Shown in pieces: positions 43,118-52,391 of a DNA stretch of 64,000 bases. Under the pieces are notes generated by a model. It was given only the letters and a program-made list of their open reading frames with translations. It did not search any database and was not told the DNA's origin. Every line of letters starts with the position of its first letter. The stretch's first letter is position 1. The position numbers and the translations under genes were made by a program. The DNA is from an uncultured Saprospiraceae bacterium. Lineage in GTDB: Bacteria > Bacteroidota > Bacteroidia > Chitinophagales > Saprospiraceae. The stretch spans positions 1 through 64,000 of the forward strand of contig CALGAW010000036.1 in NCBI GenBank assembly GCA_937959115.1. Direction: 5' to 3'.

Positions 43118-44506
43118 TTGGATTCAGACCCTGGCGGAGAATACTACCATTATTACTTAGACACCTTATTGCTTTCAATTGATTACAGTAACCATTTTTC
43201 TTTTGTTATTGGGGTCATTGTACTTTGTTTCTTGCTAGTCTGCTCAGGCTTAATCTCTGGGTCTGAGGTAGCATTCTTTTCAATGGATCAAAATGATCTA
43301 GAAGGCATCAAAAAGGATAACAAGACAGGAAACAAAATCATTCAGCTGCTTGACCAACCTAAGCGATTACTCGCTACCATCCTTATCGCTAACAACTTTA
43401 TCAATGTAGCAATCATTATGCTTTCGACTTATTTGCTTAATATCATCTTTAGTGATGAACTAGCGAGTTGGGTCTCCTCTGCCCTTGGTGAAGAACTAGG
43501 GAAAGCAATCTCCTTCTTCTTCGAAGTTGTGTTAATTACCTTCCTCTTGGTGTTGTTTGGTGAAGTTGCTCCTAAAGTCTATGCAAAAAAGAACAACCTT
43601 AAGCTCGCAGGAATAATGGCTCGCCCATTGAACTTCCTTAGCAAAGTAACCCGCTGGCCAAGTAGTCTACTCATGAAGGGGTATGATGCTCTTGAAAATA
43701 AATTCAAAACCAAAGATGGTAATAAGGTCACCCTTGAAGAAATTGATCACGCAATAGAACTGACCGTAAAAGATACCGCAAACGCCAATCAAGAAATTGA
43801 ACTGCTAAAAAGTATCGTGAAATTTGGAAACGTGCCCGTCAAACAAATCATGTGCGCCAGAGTTGACATCACAGCGATTGACATCGAAGACAAATTTACG
43901 GATGTGCTTAAAATGATCAGAGAATCAGGCTATTCCAGAATTCCTGTCTATACAGAAGACCTAGATACCATCAACGGTTTTCTATACGCTAAAGACCTAT
44001 TAGAACACTTGGATAAAAAAAATGACTTCAACTGGCAAAAAATCATCAGAACCTCTCCATTTTTCATACCTGAAAGTAAAAAAATCGATGACCTCCTTAA
44101 AGAATTTCAAGCAAAACGGGTACACATTGCAATCGTTGTAGATGAGTTCGGAGGCACAGCAGGACTCGTCACACTAGAAGATGTGATAGAAGAGATTATT
44201 GGAGAAATCAAAGATGAGTTTGACGACCATATTGAAGTTGAATATAAAAAAATCAATGATTATAACTTTCTATTTGAAGGAAAAACGATGATTAACGATG
44301 TTTGTAAGCTTACTGGACTCGACACATCAATCTTTGAGGAAGTTAGAGGAGATGCCGACTCACTCGGTGGCCTAATCCTTGAAATGGTAGGTAGACTGCC
44401 AAAATATGATGAGGTCATTAACTTCGAAAATTATAGTTTTAAAATCGTGTCTGTCGATAAAAAAAGAATCCGTCAAGTCAAGGTTACCTTACCCGACGAC
44501 ATTTAG
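43118..44506 (+). CDS. gldE: Gliding motility-associated protein GldE (CNNM/CorC type)
   Basis: A 462-aa membrane protein with a DUF21/CNNM transmembrane domain (residues ~25-200, SGSEVAFFSMDQNDLEGI), a pair of CBS domains (~220-340, IRESGYSRIPVYTEDLDTINGF split across the first) and a C-terminal CorC/HlyC domain (LGGLILEMVGRLP). The start is TTG at 43118; no ATG fits, and the resulting N-terminus (MDSDPGG) is like that of GldE proteins. GldE supports gliding/T9SS function with GldD in flavobacteria; gldD is not the next gene here, rsmE is. Confidence 0.9.
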   Translation: MDSDPGGEYYHYYLDTLLLSIDYSNHFSFVIGVIVLCFLLVCSGLISGSEVAFFSMDQNDLEGIKKDNKTGNKIIQLLDQPKRLLATILIANNFINVAIIMLSTYLLNIIFSDELASWVSSALGEELGKAISFFFEVVLITFLLVLFGEVAPKVYAKKNNLKLAGIMARPLNFLSKVTRWPSSLLMKGYDALENKFKTKDGNKVTLEEIDHAIELTVKDTANANQEIELLKSIVKFGNVPVKQIMCARVDITAIDIEDKFTDVLKMIRESGYSRIPVYTEDLDTINGFLYAKDLLEHLDKKNDFNWQKIIRTSPFFIPESKKIDDLLKEFQAKRVHIAIVVDEFGGTAGLVTLEDVIEEIIGEIKDEFDDHIEVEYKKINDYNFLFEGKTMINDVCKLTGLDTSIFEEVRGDADSLGGLILEMVGRLPKYDEVINFENYSFKIVSVDKKRIRQVKVTLPDDI

Positions 44507-44640
44507 AAAAATAGGATTCTACTAGTAAAGCGCTCACACCTTCTATGTGAAAAAACAAACCCTTGTAACACACAATCTAACCAACCCGCTTAGCGTCCAA
44601 TTCTTCATTTGATTATCTTTTTTTTATGTTTGCAGTTCAT

Positions 44641-45342
44641 ATGCAACTATTCTTTACAAACCAGATTGATGACAACATCGCAATACTGCCCCCTGAAGAG
44701 GCTAGACACTGTTTAGCATCCTTGCGTAAAAAGGCGGGAGACGACATTCAGTTTGTAGATGGAAAAGGCGGGATGTATACTGGGGCATTACTTGAAGCAA
44801 GCAAGAAAAGATGCTCTATAAGGATCATTGAAAAAGAACAGACCACTCCCATTCCAACTATAAACCTGCACATAGCCATTGCACCTACAAAAAACATTGC
44901 ACGGTTTGAATGGTTTCTGGAAAAAGCGACAGAAATTGGTATAACAGAGATCACTCCACTGCTTTGCCAACGATCAGAAAGAAGAAAACTTCGATTTGAC
45001 CGACTTGAACGAATCATACTCTCAGCCATGAAGCAATCAGGAAAAGCATGGTTGCCCAAAATCAATCCGCTCACACCAATAAAGGAAGTTGTTCAGCAAT
45101 CTGAAGATTCTACTCAAAAGTTTATCGCTCACTGCCACAATTCAGAAAAAAATGCGTTAAAAGATAGTTGTTCTGTCGGATCTGACGTCTTAATTCTAAT
45201 CGGACCAGAAGGAGATTTTTCGGAAGAGGAATTAGGCATGGCATTTGACAATAGTTTTATACCGGTAAGCCTTGGCGCCAGTCGCTTAAGAACTGAAACC
45301 GCAGGACTAGCAGCCTGTCACACCGTCAACTTAATTAATTGA
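44641..45342 (+). CDS. rsmE: 16S rRNA m3U1498 methyltransferase RsmE
   Basis: This SPOUT-class SAM-dependent enzyme methylates U1498 of 16S rRNA. Motifs include FFTNQIDDNI at the start, ATEIGITEITPLLCQRSER, LIGPEGDFSEEELGMA and the knot motif SLGASRLRTETAGLAA. Start ATG 44641 is preferred over ATG 44626 because it aligns with the usual M-Q-L-F-F. DUF4159 starts one base after the stop, so the two are probably coupled. Confidence 0.93.
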   Translation: MQLFFTNQIDDNIAILPPEEARHCLASLRKKAGDDIQFVDGKGGMYTGALLEASKKRCSIRIIEKEQTTPIPTINLHIAIAPTKNIARFEWFLEKATEIGITEITPLLCQRSERRKLRFDRLERIILSAMKQSGKAWLPKINPLTPIKEVVQQSEDSTQKFIAHCHNSEKNALKDSCSVGSDVLILIGPEGDFSEEELGMAFDNSFIPVSLGASRLRTETAGLAACHTVNLIN

Positions 45343-45343
45343 T

Positions 45344-46024
45344 ATGAAACGAATTACCTTATCTCTCATCACCATTTTATGCATTGTATTTGCTTGGCTA
45401 GCATTCAGCAGTTTTCTCAATGCGGATAAGCCAACAATTAAACTGGCGCTACTCAAGTACAGTGGTGGAGGCGACTGGTATTCGAATCCAACAGCACTGC
45501 CCAATCTTGCAGATTTCTGTAACAAGAACCTAGGAACTGATTTTGATAAGGACTATGCAACAGTAGAGGTTGGAAGTGTTGAACTCTTCAATTATCCATG
45601 GTACCATATGACAGGTCACGGAAACGTAGTATTCTCAGATGCAGAAGCAGAAAACCTCAGAAACTACTTGTTAGCTGGGGGATTTCTACATATCGATGAT
45701 AACTTTGGAATGGACAAATTTGTTCGACCAGCAATGAAAAAAGTGTTTCCAGAATTGGACTTTATAGAGCTTCCTTTCACACATGAAATCTACAATCAAC
45801 GCTTTTCGTTTAAAAGTGGTTTGCCAAAAATTCATGAACATGATGGTAAAGCAGCACAAGGTTTTGGTTTGCTCTGGGAAGGACGCCTAATCTGCTTCTA
45901 TAGTTTTGAATCTGATCTGGGTGATGGATGGGAAGATCCAGGTGTTCATAAAGACCCAGAAGAAATTCGTCAAATGGCACTGAAAATGGGATCAAACATT
46001 ATACAGTTCGCATTCGAGCAGTAA
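45344..46024 (+). CDS. DUF4159 domain exported protein
   Basis: The 226-aa protein has an N-terminal hydrophobic signal/anchor (TLSLITILCIVFAWLAF) and a DUF4159 domain over most of its length (LALLKYSGGGDWYSNP, YPWYHMTGHGNVVFSDAE, LLAGGFLHIDDNFG). The fold is reported as class I glutamine amidotransferase-like in related proteins, but the function is unknown. It directly follows rsmE and precedes another exported protein. Confidence 0.88.
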   Translation: MKRITLSLITILCIVFAWLAFSSFLNADKPTIKLALLKYSGGGDWYSNPTALPNLADFCNKNLGTDFDKDYATVEVGSVELFNYPWYHMTGHGNVVFSDAEAENLRNYLLAGGFLHIDDNFGMDKFVRPAMKKVFPELDFIELPFTHEIYNQRFSFKSGLPKIHEHDGKAAQGFGLLWEGRLICFYSFESDLGDGWEDPGVHKDPEEIRQMALKMGSNIIQFAFEQ

Positions 46025-46131
46025 ATCCTGTTACTAACTTCGTTCACACTGTCACATTTTCAAGAATCTACAAGGTCAACAATGTCTTTAAACAGGTATT
46101 TTGCTTGAATCATATGACATAATTTTAAAAA

Positions 46132-46956
46132 ATGAAGATTCTATCCCTAAAAATAATCACGTTTTTCCTATTAATTCCACTATTGAGCTATAGCCAATTT
46201 GGAAATGGGGGAGCAAAAGAAGTTAAAAAATTAAAGAATACAGAAACTCTCGTTATTCTTGGCTACTCCCATGCCTACAACGATGCGATTAAGGAAGCAT
46301 TTGAAAAACATTGGACGTTCACAAAATTCAGCTTTATTAGTGGAACTCAATACAAAAAGCATTGTAATAACAGCAATTACTCATTTGTGCATGTCTTCAC
46401 ATTAAAAGACTCCCAGTTTACTCGCGAACAATATGATGATGTAGGAATCGTGCTAGGAGGAAGATGCAAAACAGGACCAGAAGACATGGTGGCATATGCC
46501 AACATGATTGTTTATGATGATGAATATTTTAGGCTAGAGTGCAAACGCGCTGTACAATTCATGCAAAATTATCTTGAGATTGTCCTTGACCAATCCCTGC
46601 CAAAGGATAATGACAAGGAAACCATTAACTATTATGCCTCTAAACATAAGGAAATGGAAGGCCAGACGCTAGTATTCAGCCCATCAGACCTGAGAAAAGA
46701 GATAAGAGAAATCGATAAAATAAAAAAGTATTATTCGCACCCAGTAAAGCTCGAAACGGGTCTATTCATAGATCGAGCGGTCTGGAAAGGCGAAAAGGAT
46801 ATGCTCTACACACTTTATCTGTTTGACATGCGTGGCTATTCCTATCATTTCATTATTAAAGCTGAAAACAATGAAATCATCTATGCAACGCCGACAAAAT
46901 CGGGACAAGGCTACTTGGTAAGCAATCCCATTCTGAAGAAGTTTAATTCCTTCTGA
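46132..46956 (+). CDS. Exported protein of unknown function
   Basis: The 274-aa protein has a signal peptide (KIITFFLLIPLLSYSQ) and no transmembrane segment thereafter. The middle has a Rossmann-like alternation (TLVILGYSHAYNDAIKEAFE, DVGIVLGGRCKTGPED), and the C-terminal part is beta-rich (MLYTLYLFDMRGYSYHFII). I do not recognise the family. It lies 107 bases after DUF4159 and before pheS on the same strand. Probably periplasmic. Confidence 0.65.
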   Translation: MKILSLKIITFFLLIPLLSYSQFGNGGAKEVKKLKNTETLVILGYSHAYNDAIKEAFEKHWTFTKFSFISGTQYKKHCNNSNYSFVHVFTLKDSQFTREQYDDVGIVLGGRCKTGPEDMVAYANMIVYDDEYFRLECKRAVQFMQNYLEIVLDQSLPKDNDKETINYYASKHKEMEGQTLVFSPSDLRKEIREIDKIKKYYSHPVKLETGLFIDRAVWKGEKDMLYTLYLFDMRGYSYHFIIKAENNEIIYATPTKSGQGYLVSNPILKKFNSF

Positions 46957-47029
46957 CCTTATTCTGGACAAGATGCCGGCTAGAAATAATTAATACTTAC
47001 AAAAACGAGCATTAGTGTTTAATAATATT

Positions 47030-47037
47030 TATTTTTG
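47030..47037 (+). promoter_or_regulatory. TAnnTTTG (-7) promoter element for pheS
   Basis: TATTTTTG matches the Bacteroidota -7 consensus and lies 26 bases before the pheS start codon, leaving a short 5' leader. No convincing -33 TTG is seen, and no Phe-rich leader peptide or T-box-like structure is present. Confidence 0.4.
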
Positions 47038-47063
47038 CGGTCAAACAAAACAGTCTTACAGCT

Positions 47064-48095
47064 ATGTCTCAAGAAGTTTTTGAAAAGGCTAATGCCTTGG
47101 CAACAGAAATTAGAACAACCGCTCCAAGCTCCCCTGAAGAAATCGAGCAATTTAGAATTAAGTTCCTAGGTTCAAAAGGCGCTCTTAAAGGTATTTTTCA
47201 AGAAATTAGAAATGTCGAGAATACCCGAAAAAAAGAATTCGGGCTACTTGTCAATGCCATCAAGCAAGAAGCAGAGCAAAAACTTAACACGCTCAAGGAA
47301 CAAGCAGAAACCGCTTCTGAATCTGGAAAGGGAGATCTAGACCTCACCGCCCCCGGGGAACCAACAACTCTTGGCTCTCGCCACCCCATCGCCATCATGA
47401 TGAATGAGATGATCAGTATTTTTGAGCGAATTGGGTTTGTCGTAGCTGAAGACCGAGAAATTGAGGATGACTGGCACAACTTTACAGCCATGAACTCTCC
47501 TGAAGATCACCCAGCCAGAGACATGCAAGACACTTTCTACATTATGAATGATCCGACCATGCTCCTGCGCTCACACACCAGTTCAGTACAAGCAAGGGTC
47601 ATGACAGAACAGAAACCGCCAATTCGGATCATTGCTCCAGGAAGAGTGTATCGGAATGAAACGATTTCGGCCCGCTCACATTGCCAGTTCCACCAAATCG
47701 AAGGCTTGTATATTGATGAGAATGTCTCTTTTGCAGATATGAAACAAACACTTTACTACTTTGCTAGAGAGATGTTTGGCGAAACTAAAATCAGACTAAG
47801 ACCTTCCTACTTCCCCTTTACCGAACCAAGTGCAGAAATGGATGTTTGGATGGGAACGGAAACAGAAGAAACCAAGCGCTTAACGAAAGGAACAGGCTGG
47901 CTTGAAATCTTGGGATGCGGAATGGTAGATCCAGCAGTACTGGAAAACTGTGGAATAGATAGCAAAAAATACACAGGCTATGCTTGGGGAATGGGCATTG
48001 AACGCCCCGCTATGATCAAGTATGGCATTCCAGATATTCGGTATTTCTTTGAAAATGATATTCGCTTCTTACAGCAATTTTCATCCGCCATTTAG
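47064..48095 (+). CDS. pheS: Phenylalanyl-tRNA synthetase alpha subunit
   Basis: The 343-aa class II catalytic subunit has an N-terminal coiled coil and KFLGSKGALKGIF, class II motif 2 (GRVYRNETISARSHCQFHQIEG), the MLLRSHTSSVQARVM segment and motif 3 (GYAWGMGIERPAMIKYGI). It works with PheT, which is not in this window. A separate B3/4-domain protein at 51604 shares a domain with PheT but is not PheT. Confidence 0.97.
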   Translation: MSQEVFEKANALATEIRTTAPSSPEEIEQFRIKFLGSKGALKGIFQEIRNVENTRKKEFGLLVNAIKQEAEQKLNTLKEQAETASESGKGDLDLTAPGEPTTLGSRHPIAIMMNEMISIFERIGFVVAEDREIEDDWHNFTAMNSPEDHPARDMQDTFYIMNDPTMLLRSHTSSVQARVMTEQKPPIRIIAPGRVYRNETISARSHCQFHQIEGLYIDENVSFADMKQTLYYFAREMFGETKIRLRPSYFPFTEPSAEMDVWMGTETEETKRLTKGTGWLEILGCGMVDPAVLENCGIDSKKYTGYAWGMGIERPAMIKYGIPDIRYFFENDIRFLQQFSSAI

Positions 48096-48153
48096 GGGAA
48101 TGCAATTCGCTCTTACGTGCTTTGTATTGCTTGACTAGTAATTTTATTGAACC

Positions 48154-48621
48154 ATGACGATTGAGATTCAACCCGTTGCTTTTGTTAAAAATAGCAGGGA
48201 AACGCCTGAGGATGATGACTGGGGAAGGGTGGCTTCCATCATCGAACTAGCAGAGCACATCCCTACAGAATCGTTGACTGGCATTGGTGAATTTTCTCAT
48301 CTTGAAATCCTTTATTACTTCCATTTGGTACCTGATGAGAAAGCAGTTGCAAGGTCAAGACATCCTAGGAACAACATGGATTGGCCAGTCGTTGGCACTT
48401 TTGCGCAGCGTAATAAAAGCCGCCCCAATCGCCTGGGCATCACTACAGTAAAATTGAAGCAATATGAAGGCCGAACCCTCACCGTTATCGGACTGGATGC
48501 TATAGATGGGACTCCAGTGATTGATATCAAACCTGTTATGAATGAGTTTTTACCGATGGGTCAAGTCGAACAACCCAAATGGAGTAAAGAATTAATGGCA
48601 AACTATTGGAAAAAAGAATAA
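48154..48621 (+). CDS. TrmO/TsaA family tRNA methyltransferase-like protein
   Basis: This 155-aa beta-barrel protein of the TsaA/TrmO family uses SAM to N6-methylate t6A37 of tRNAs. It shows GIGEFSHLEILYYFH, VGTFAQRNKSRPNRLGIT and LDAIDGTPVIDIKP. The RPN-x-x-G motif has Arg where many family members have Pro, a modest departure. The DinB-like gene begins two bases after the stop codon. Confidence 0.85.
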   Translation: MTIEIQPVAFVKNSRETPEDDDWGRVASIIELAEHIPTESLTGIGEFSHLEILYYFHLVPDEKAVARSRHPRNNMDWPVVGTFAQRNKSRPNRLGITTVKLKQYEGRTLTVIGLDAIDGTPVIDIKPVMNEFLPMGQVEQPKWSKELMANYWKKE

Positions 48622-48623
48622 AA

Positions 48624-49130
48624 ATGATTGATCAAAAAGAATACGCCCCATTCTATCAACCTTATATCTCAAAGGTTCCCGTTGCAGCTATTGCAGAGAA
48701 TCTTGAGCAAGTCAACAAGGAAACACTTGCTTTTTTTGAAGAGCATTCTGGCCTTGATGGTAATTATCAATATGCGCCAGGTAAATGGACAATCAAGGAA
48801 GTGCTAATGCATTTAATTGATACCGAAAAAATTATGGCGTTTCGCGCCTTGTGTATTGCTCGAGGAGACCAGACTAAACTCCCAGGATTTGATCAAAACC
48901 AATATGCAGAAACCGTTGACGTTTCTAGTCGTACGATCAAGGACTTGTTGGAGGAGTTTGCGCTTACTAGACAGCTCACAATGACGACTTTCAAGCACTT
49001 CACTGATCAAGAGCTTTTAAACCTTGGAACGGCTAGTAATAACCCTGTTTCTGTGAGGGCATTGGCTTACATCATTATTGGTCATGAGTTGCATCATATG
49101 AAGGTGATGAGGGAACGGTATGTAGGATAA
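48624..49130 (+). CDS. DinB/YfiT-type four-helix metalloprotein
   Basis: The chosen start ATG 48624 gives 168 aa. It has the DinB-superfamily pattern of three metal-binding His on a four-helix bundle (KEVLMHLIDTEKIMAFR and GHELHHMKVMRERY). Members are thiol-dependent transferases or uncharacterised stress proteins. It follows the TrmO-like gene with only a two-base gap, so the two are likely co-translated. The exact reaction is unknown. Confidence 0.85.
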   Translation: MIDQKEYAPFYQPYISKVPVAAIAENLEQVNKETLAFFEEHSGLDGNYQYAPGKWTIKEVLMHLIDTEKIMAFRALCIARGDQTKLPGFDQNQYAETVDVSSRTIKDLLEEFALTRQLTMTTFKHFTDQELLNLGTASNNPVSVRALAYIIIGHELHHMKVMRERYVG

Positions 49131-49167
49131 TTAATTAGATTATCGGTAGGATTCAGACGACAAGCAA

Positions 49168-50001
49168 TTACTTCTCAGTAATATGCACGCCCAACTTATC
49201 TAATTCCTCTAACACCCAGTTTATCGCGGTTTCATTTGTTACTTCTTCGCCGTAAATCTCCTTGATATAAAGGTCTCCTTGATTTGATGCTTCCCCTGGT
49301 GAGCCATAGCTATAAGCAAAGTCTGCCCAACCGACCTTTTCTGCTAGTGAAAACATGATGCGACGAAGCATGGATGGATGTCCCAGGCAGAAGATCAATT
49401 CAGACATGTCTAGTGGTTGGTTTACTTTTTTTATGATGACGTCCACTTCTAGTCTAGCGTCATCTTTCTTGCGTTTTGCCTTACGTTTGCTGTGAGAAAC
49501 CCAATTACAGACGATTTCAGTTCTATGTCCTGCATATTCTATGGCATCAATCAGTGTGCAGATCATCGCACCACGCTGCATAATGGTTTGAGCAAGAATT
49601 TTTTCTGAAAAAGAGATGGAACAAACGATGGTGTAAATTTTCCCTGGGTAATTCCGCATGTCTAATTCCCTAGAAAGAAAATGTTCGGGTTGATTGGCCA
49701 GATAGCTACCGATATCAACATTAAACCCAGCTACGTCATGTTTTCGTTCTGGTCGGAGAACTCGTTCTGTAACTCTAGGAATGATATCTGCTTGATACTT
49801 CTCAACTTCGCGCAATCCATCTTTCCAACCATACAAGGCGGTTTCCATGGCTTCTTCCCAATTTTTAGACCCTTGCCAAGAATCACTTGCTACTTTCCTA
49901 GAGTTTTGCTTCTTGGATTCACTATCCTGCATGGCAAACTTCCAGAAGTCAGAAAGATCTTCAAATTTTAATGCCTCTTTCGTAGAATCGGTCCAGATCA
50001 T
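49168..50001 (-). CDS. Unknown partner protein of the CobS-like ATPase
   Basis: I start this at ATG 50001, giving 277 aa and a 41-base overlap with the ATPase gene. An N-terminal charged helical region (LSDFWKFAMQDSESKKQ, GSKNWEEAMETALYGW) leads to a Rossmann/VWA-like core (KIYTIVCSISFSEKI, MQRGAMICTLIDAIEYAGH, EVDVIIKKVNQPLD), but no MIDAS DxSxS motif is present. I associate this type with phage-type proteins encoded beside CobS-like ATPases; that is memory, not a search result. Overlap and shared strand argue that it works with the ATPase, possibly as the substrate adaptor that a CobT/VWA protein usually provides. Confidence 0.6.
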   Translation of the reverse strand: MIWTDSTKEALKFEDLSDFWKFAMQDSESKKQNSRKVASDSWQGSKNWEEAMETALYGWKDGLREVEKYQADIIPRVTERVLRPERKHDVAGFNVDIGSYLANQPEHFLSRELDMRNYPGKIYTIVCSISFSEKILAQTIMQRGAMICTLIDAIEYAGHRTEIVCNWVSHSKRKAKRKKDDARLEVDVIIKKVNQPLDMSELIFCLGHPSMLRRIMFSLAEKVGWADFAYSYGSPGEASNQGDLYIKEIYGEEVTNETAINWVLEELDKLGVHITEK

Positions 50002-50977
50002 AGTGAATATTATTCTGAATTTTGTCAATGATAGTCTTGTCCAACCCTTTCCAGATCAACAATTTAACAACAGTTCTTAGGTCTAAGCCAGCAGCAAGCA
50101 GTTTTACTCCAAAAATAGAAGCTCTAGGGCTTACCACATGTCGGATTTTCAGCTCTTCCACCACTTTTCTAACTTCTTGTACAAAATCTACCCAATTGTT
50201 GTTGCCAGCAAGGGCGCGCTCCAGCTCTTCATCAAACCGCCAATCTAAAAACACAAACCGATCAAGCGAGGCGGCGTCGAGCTGATTTCGGCCAACATAT
50301 TGTCTGTCTGCTCCTTGTCCGTAGGTATTCGCAGCAGCGATACAATAAAAATCTTTATGTCGTTCAACCCGTTTGTCAGGAAAATCCATATAATCATTGG
50401 CTAAAGCAGCATTAAAGGCAAGAACTGCTTGGGGATAACTGGCGTCAATTTCATCAAAAAGAAATAGACCTCCTTTCTCATAAGCGCGTCGAAATTCAGT
50501 ATTTACGATTTTTCCATTGGCATCAATGAATCCTGTCAATTTAAACTCACTTGCGATGGCTCCTGTAAAGTAGAACGGAACATCCATTGCTTTAGCCACA
50601 TTTACGGCAGCTGTGGTTTTTCCAGAACCAGCAGGACCAACCATATAGGCATTCAGACCTGTAGAGGAAATGCGGAGTAACGTTTCGAACAGGTAATGTT
50701 GAAGCCCTAAGTCTTTCGGCTTCTTATTATCTATTTTGATTTCAATTCGCTTGGCTGCAAGCTTCTTCAAGGCTTCAATATCCGCACGGATGTCTTGAAG
50801 CGCTTTACTGGAAATCGTTTCACCGTTTCCGTCAGCAATACTGTTTGACTGCGTTGCTGGAAGGTCGATTTCAAATTCGCAGCTGCGCATGACTTCTACT
50901 ATGATATCCTGTAACGGAAGGTTGAGCAAGTCTGAAGGCAATGCTGTATCGGGTTGTGTTATTTTAATTTTTGACAC
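49961..50977 (-). CDS. CobS/MoxR-like AAA+ ATPase
   Basis: A 338-aa protein starting with GTG at 50977. The N-terminal ~100 residues are a helical extension. The AAA+ core follows, with Walker A MVGPAGSGKTTAA (near residue 118), Walker B GLFLFDEIDAS, sensor-1-like FYCIAAANTYGQG, and the arginine-finger region QLDAASLDRFVFLDW. MoxR-type ATPases act with a VWA or similar protein to remodel or metallate a target. Here the only candidate partner is the overlapping downstream gene. No cobalamin genes are near, so cobalt chelation is unlikely. Confidence 0.88.
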   Translation of the reverse strand: MSKIKITQPDTALPSDLLNLPLQDIIVEVMRSCEFEIDLPATQSNSIADGNGETISSKALQDIRADIEALKKLAAKRIEIKIDNKKPKDLGLQHYLFETLLRISSTGLNAYMVGPAGSGKTTAAVNVAKAMDVPFYFTGAIASEFKLTGFIDANGKIVNTEFRRAYEKGGLFLFDEIDASYPQAVLAFNAALANDYMDFPDKRVERHKDFYCIAAANTYGQGADRQYVGRNQLDAASLDRFVFLDWRFDEELERALAGNNNWVDFVQEVRKVVEELKIRHVVSPRASIFGVKLLAAGLDLRTVVKLLIWKGLDKTIIDKIQNNIHYDLDRFYERGIKI

Positions 50978-51041
50978 CGAAATTTATTTTAATAAATTAG
51001 TCTTATATAATTGTTAGACGAACAACTTACAACTAAGTTGC

Positions 51042-51599
51042 TCAAAAATCCTTATTTATCAATGCAAAACGCAAATGATCTTCCCATTTCCCATTGATTT
51101 TAAGATATTGCTCAGAAAATCCTTCTTTTTTAAATCCTAATTTTTCAATGACTTTGATAGATGCAAGATTATCGGGCATAATGTTCGCTTCAATCCGATG
51201 CAGCTTCAATCTCTTAAATGCGAATTGGATGACATGAGCAATACCTTCTGTGGCTATTCCTTTGCTTTGAAATTGTTGATCTACCTTATATCCAACAAAG
51301 CAGGATTGTAGTGGGCCGCGGACTACATTAGAAAGCGTTACTGTTCCTAATATCTGAGATCTCTCATGGTCTAAATGATGAAAAAGATAAAAGGAATATT
51401 TTGTCTTATTGTTCCATCCATCCACATCAGATTGCAATAGTTTCTGTTGGTATAATTCTGTATAATAATCCTTGTTGAGCGTTGGTTGAAAGACCCTAAA
51501 GAAGGATTTATTTTTCTTAAGAAAGGCAAGTACTACCTTTACATGACTAGCATCAAGTGGTTGAATGATTAATCGTTGGCTTTGTAAAACATTTTCCAT
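51042..51599 (-). CDS. GNAT N-acetyltransferase (RimJ/RimL-like)
   Basis: The 185-aa protein has a GNAT fold: LIIQPLDASHVKVVLAFL at the start, the acetyl-CoA-binding motif region (VGYKVDQQFQSKGIATEGIAHV split over beta4-alpha3) and LHRIEANIMPDNLASIKVIEKLGFKKEG at the C-terminal end. The pattern matches acetyltransferases of the ribosomal-protein-alanine type, but the substrate could be a small molecule. It begins four bases after the B3/4 gene on the same strand. Confidence 0.88.
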   Translation of the reverse strand: MENVLQSQRLIIQPLDASHVKVVLAFLKKNKSFFRVFQPTLNKDYYTELYQQKLLQSDVDGWNNKTKYSFYLFHHLDHERSQILGTVTLSNVVRGPLQSCFVGYKVDQQFQSKGIATEGIAHVIQFAFKRLKLHRIEANIMPDNLASIKVIEKLGFKKEGFSEQYLKINGKWEDHLRFALINKDF

Positions 51600-51603
51600 G
51601 CCT

Positions 51604-52266
51604 TTAATTGATAATCGTTGAGGTGATGTCTATAGCGTTGGTGTATTGAGGCAATAACTCTTTTGTGAGCACCAGCGCATCATTCAAAGATGGATCTCCT
51701 TCAAAGTCGAAGAATACCATTAAAAACTCCTTGCAGTCATCTGTAACCATTGTCCTTGATGAATCGCTTGTAGGAGAGCCAAAAGCACCCAATGTATCTC
51801 TTAGCAGTGGTAAGCATTCAATGTTGAGGCTGCCACGACCGATTGCTTCATAAGGTTCATCTGCCTGTCCAATTCCTAGTGTGATTTGTCCATCGATTTT
51901 ATGATTGTCATATCCACCGATAGAGAATCCAGTTTTTATTGATATCAGGTTCAACAAATCCACTAGGTTATTGATTTGGTATAGTCCGTTACCTTTTACA
52001 GCTCGCCTTAGCAATGCTTCAGCGCTTGGGCGGTAGCGGGAAGGATCTTTGCCTAGTTTTCTGTAGGCTGTTTTTGTTTGAAAAACAGTACGAATCTGGC
52101 TGACGGATCCACTATTATGTGTTTCCTTGATGGATTCAAGGGTGGTGTTGGTCAATTCTAGCAGAGCTTCTGATGACGGTTGAGGACTAGCTTTGCAGCG
52201 AACAATGCCGACTCTGCTTCCTGGAAGCAGTTTCCTGATTTCTGGTGAAAAACTGAACGAGATCAT
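51604..52266 (-). CDS. B3/B4 (PheT-like tRNA-binding) domain protein
   Basis: The 220-aa stand-alone protein is related to the B3/B4 domain of phenylalanyl-tRNA synthetase beta. Diagnostic segments are YRKLGKDPSRYRPSAEALLRR, YQINNLVDLLNLISIKTGFSIGGYD and FDFEGDPSL. Stand-alone B3/4 proteins are thought to act in editing or binding of mischarged tRNA or other substrates, but function is unproven. It is the first gene of a minus-strand pair with the GNAT gene. Confidence 0.85.
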   Translation of the reverse strand: MISFSFSPEIRKLLPGSRVGIVRCKASPQPSSEALLELTNTTLESIKETHNSGSVSQIRTVFQTKTAYRKLGKDPSRYRPSAEALLRRAVKGNGLYQINNLVDLLNLISIKTGFSIGGYDNHKIDGQITLGIGQADEPYEAIGRGSLNIECLPLLRDTLGAFGSPTSDSSRTMVTDDCKEFLMVFFDFEGDPSLNDALVLTKELLPQYTNAIDITSTIIN

Positions 52267-52391
52267 GATGCTAAAATACAGTTTTCTATTGAGGTTTAAT
52301 TTTATTTATTTAGAAAGATTTGATCAACAATAATTAACTTTTTTATGTTTCCTTCTTATTGTCTAAATTGCGATTCAATAATATAATTAAT

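Noticed and set aside
47198-47491. Ser-rich 97-codon frame antisense to pheS
   Set aside because: It is fully inside a clear essential gene with strong motifs; the composition is that of a shadow frame.
20740-48110. GAATTGCAT near 20740 and ATGCAATTC near 48102, each shortly after a stop codon with GGGGA
   Set aside because: The shared inverted 9-mer is too short and the surroundings do not align; chance in AT-rich DNA is sufficient.
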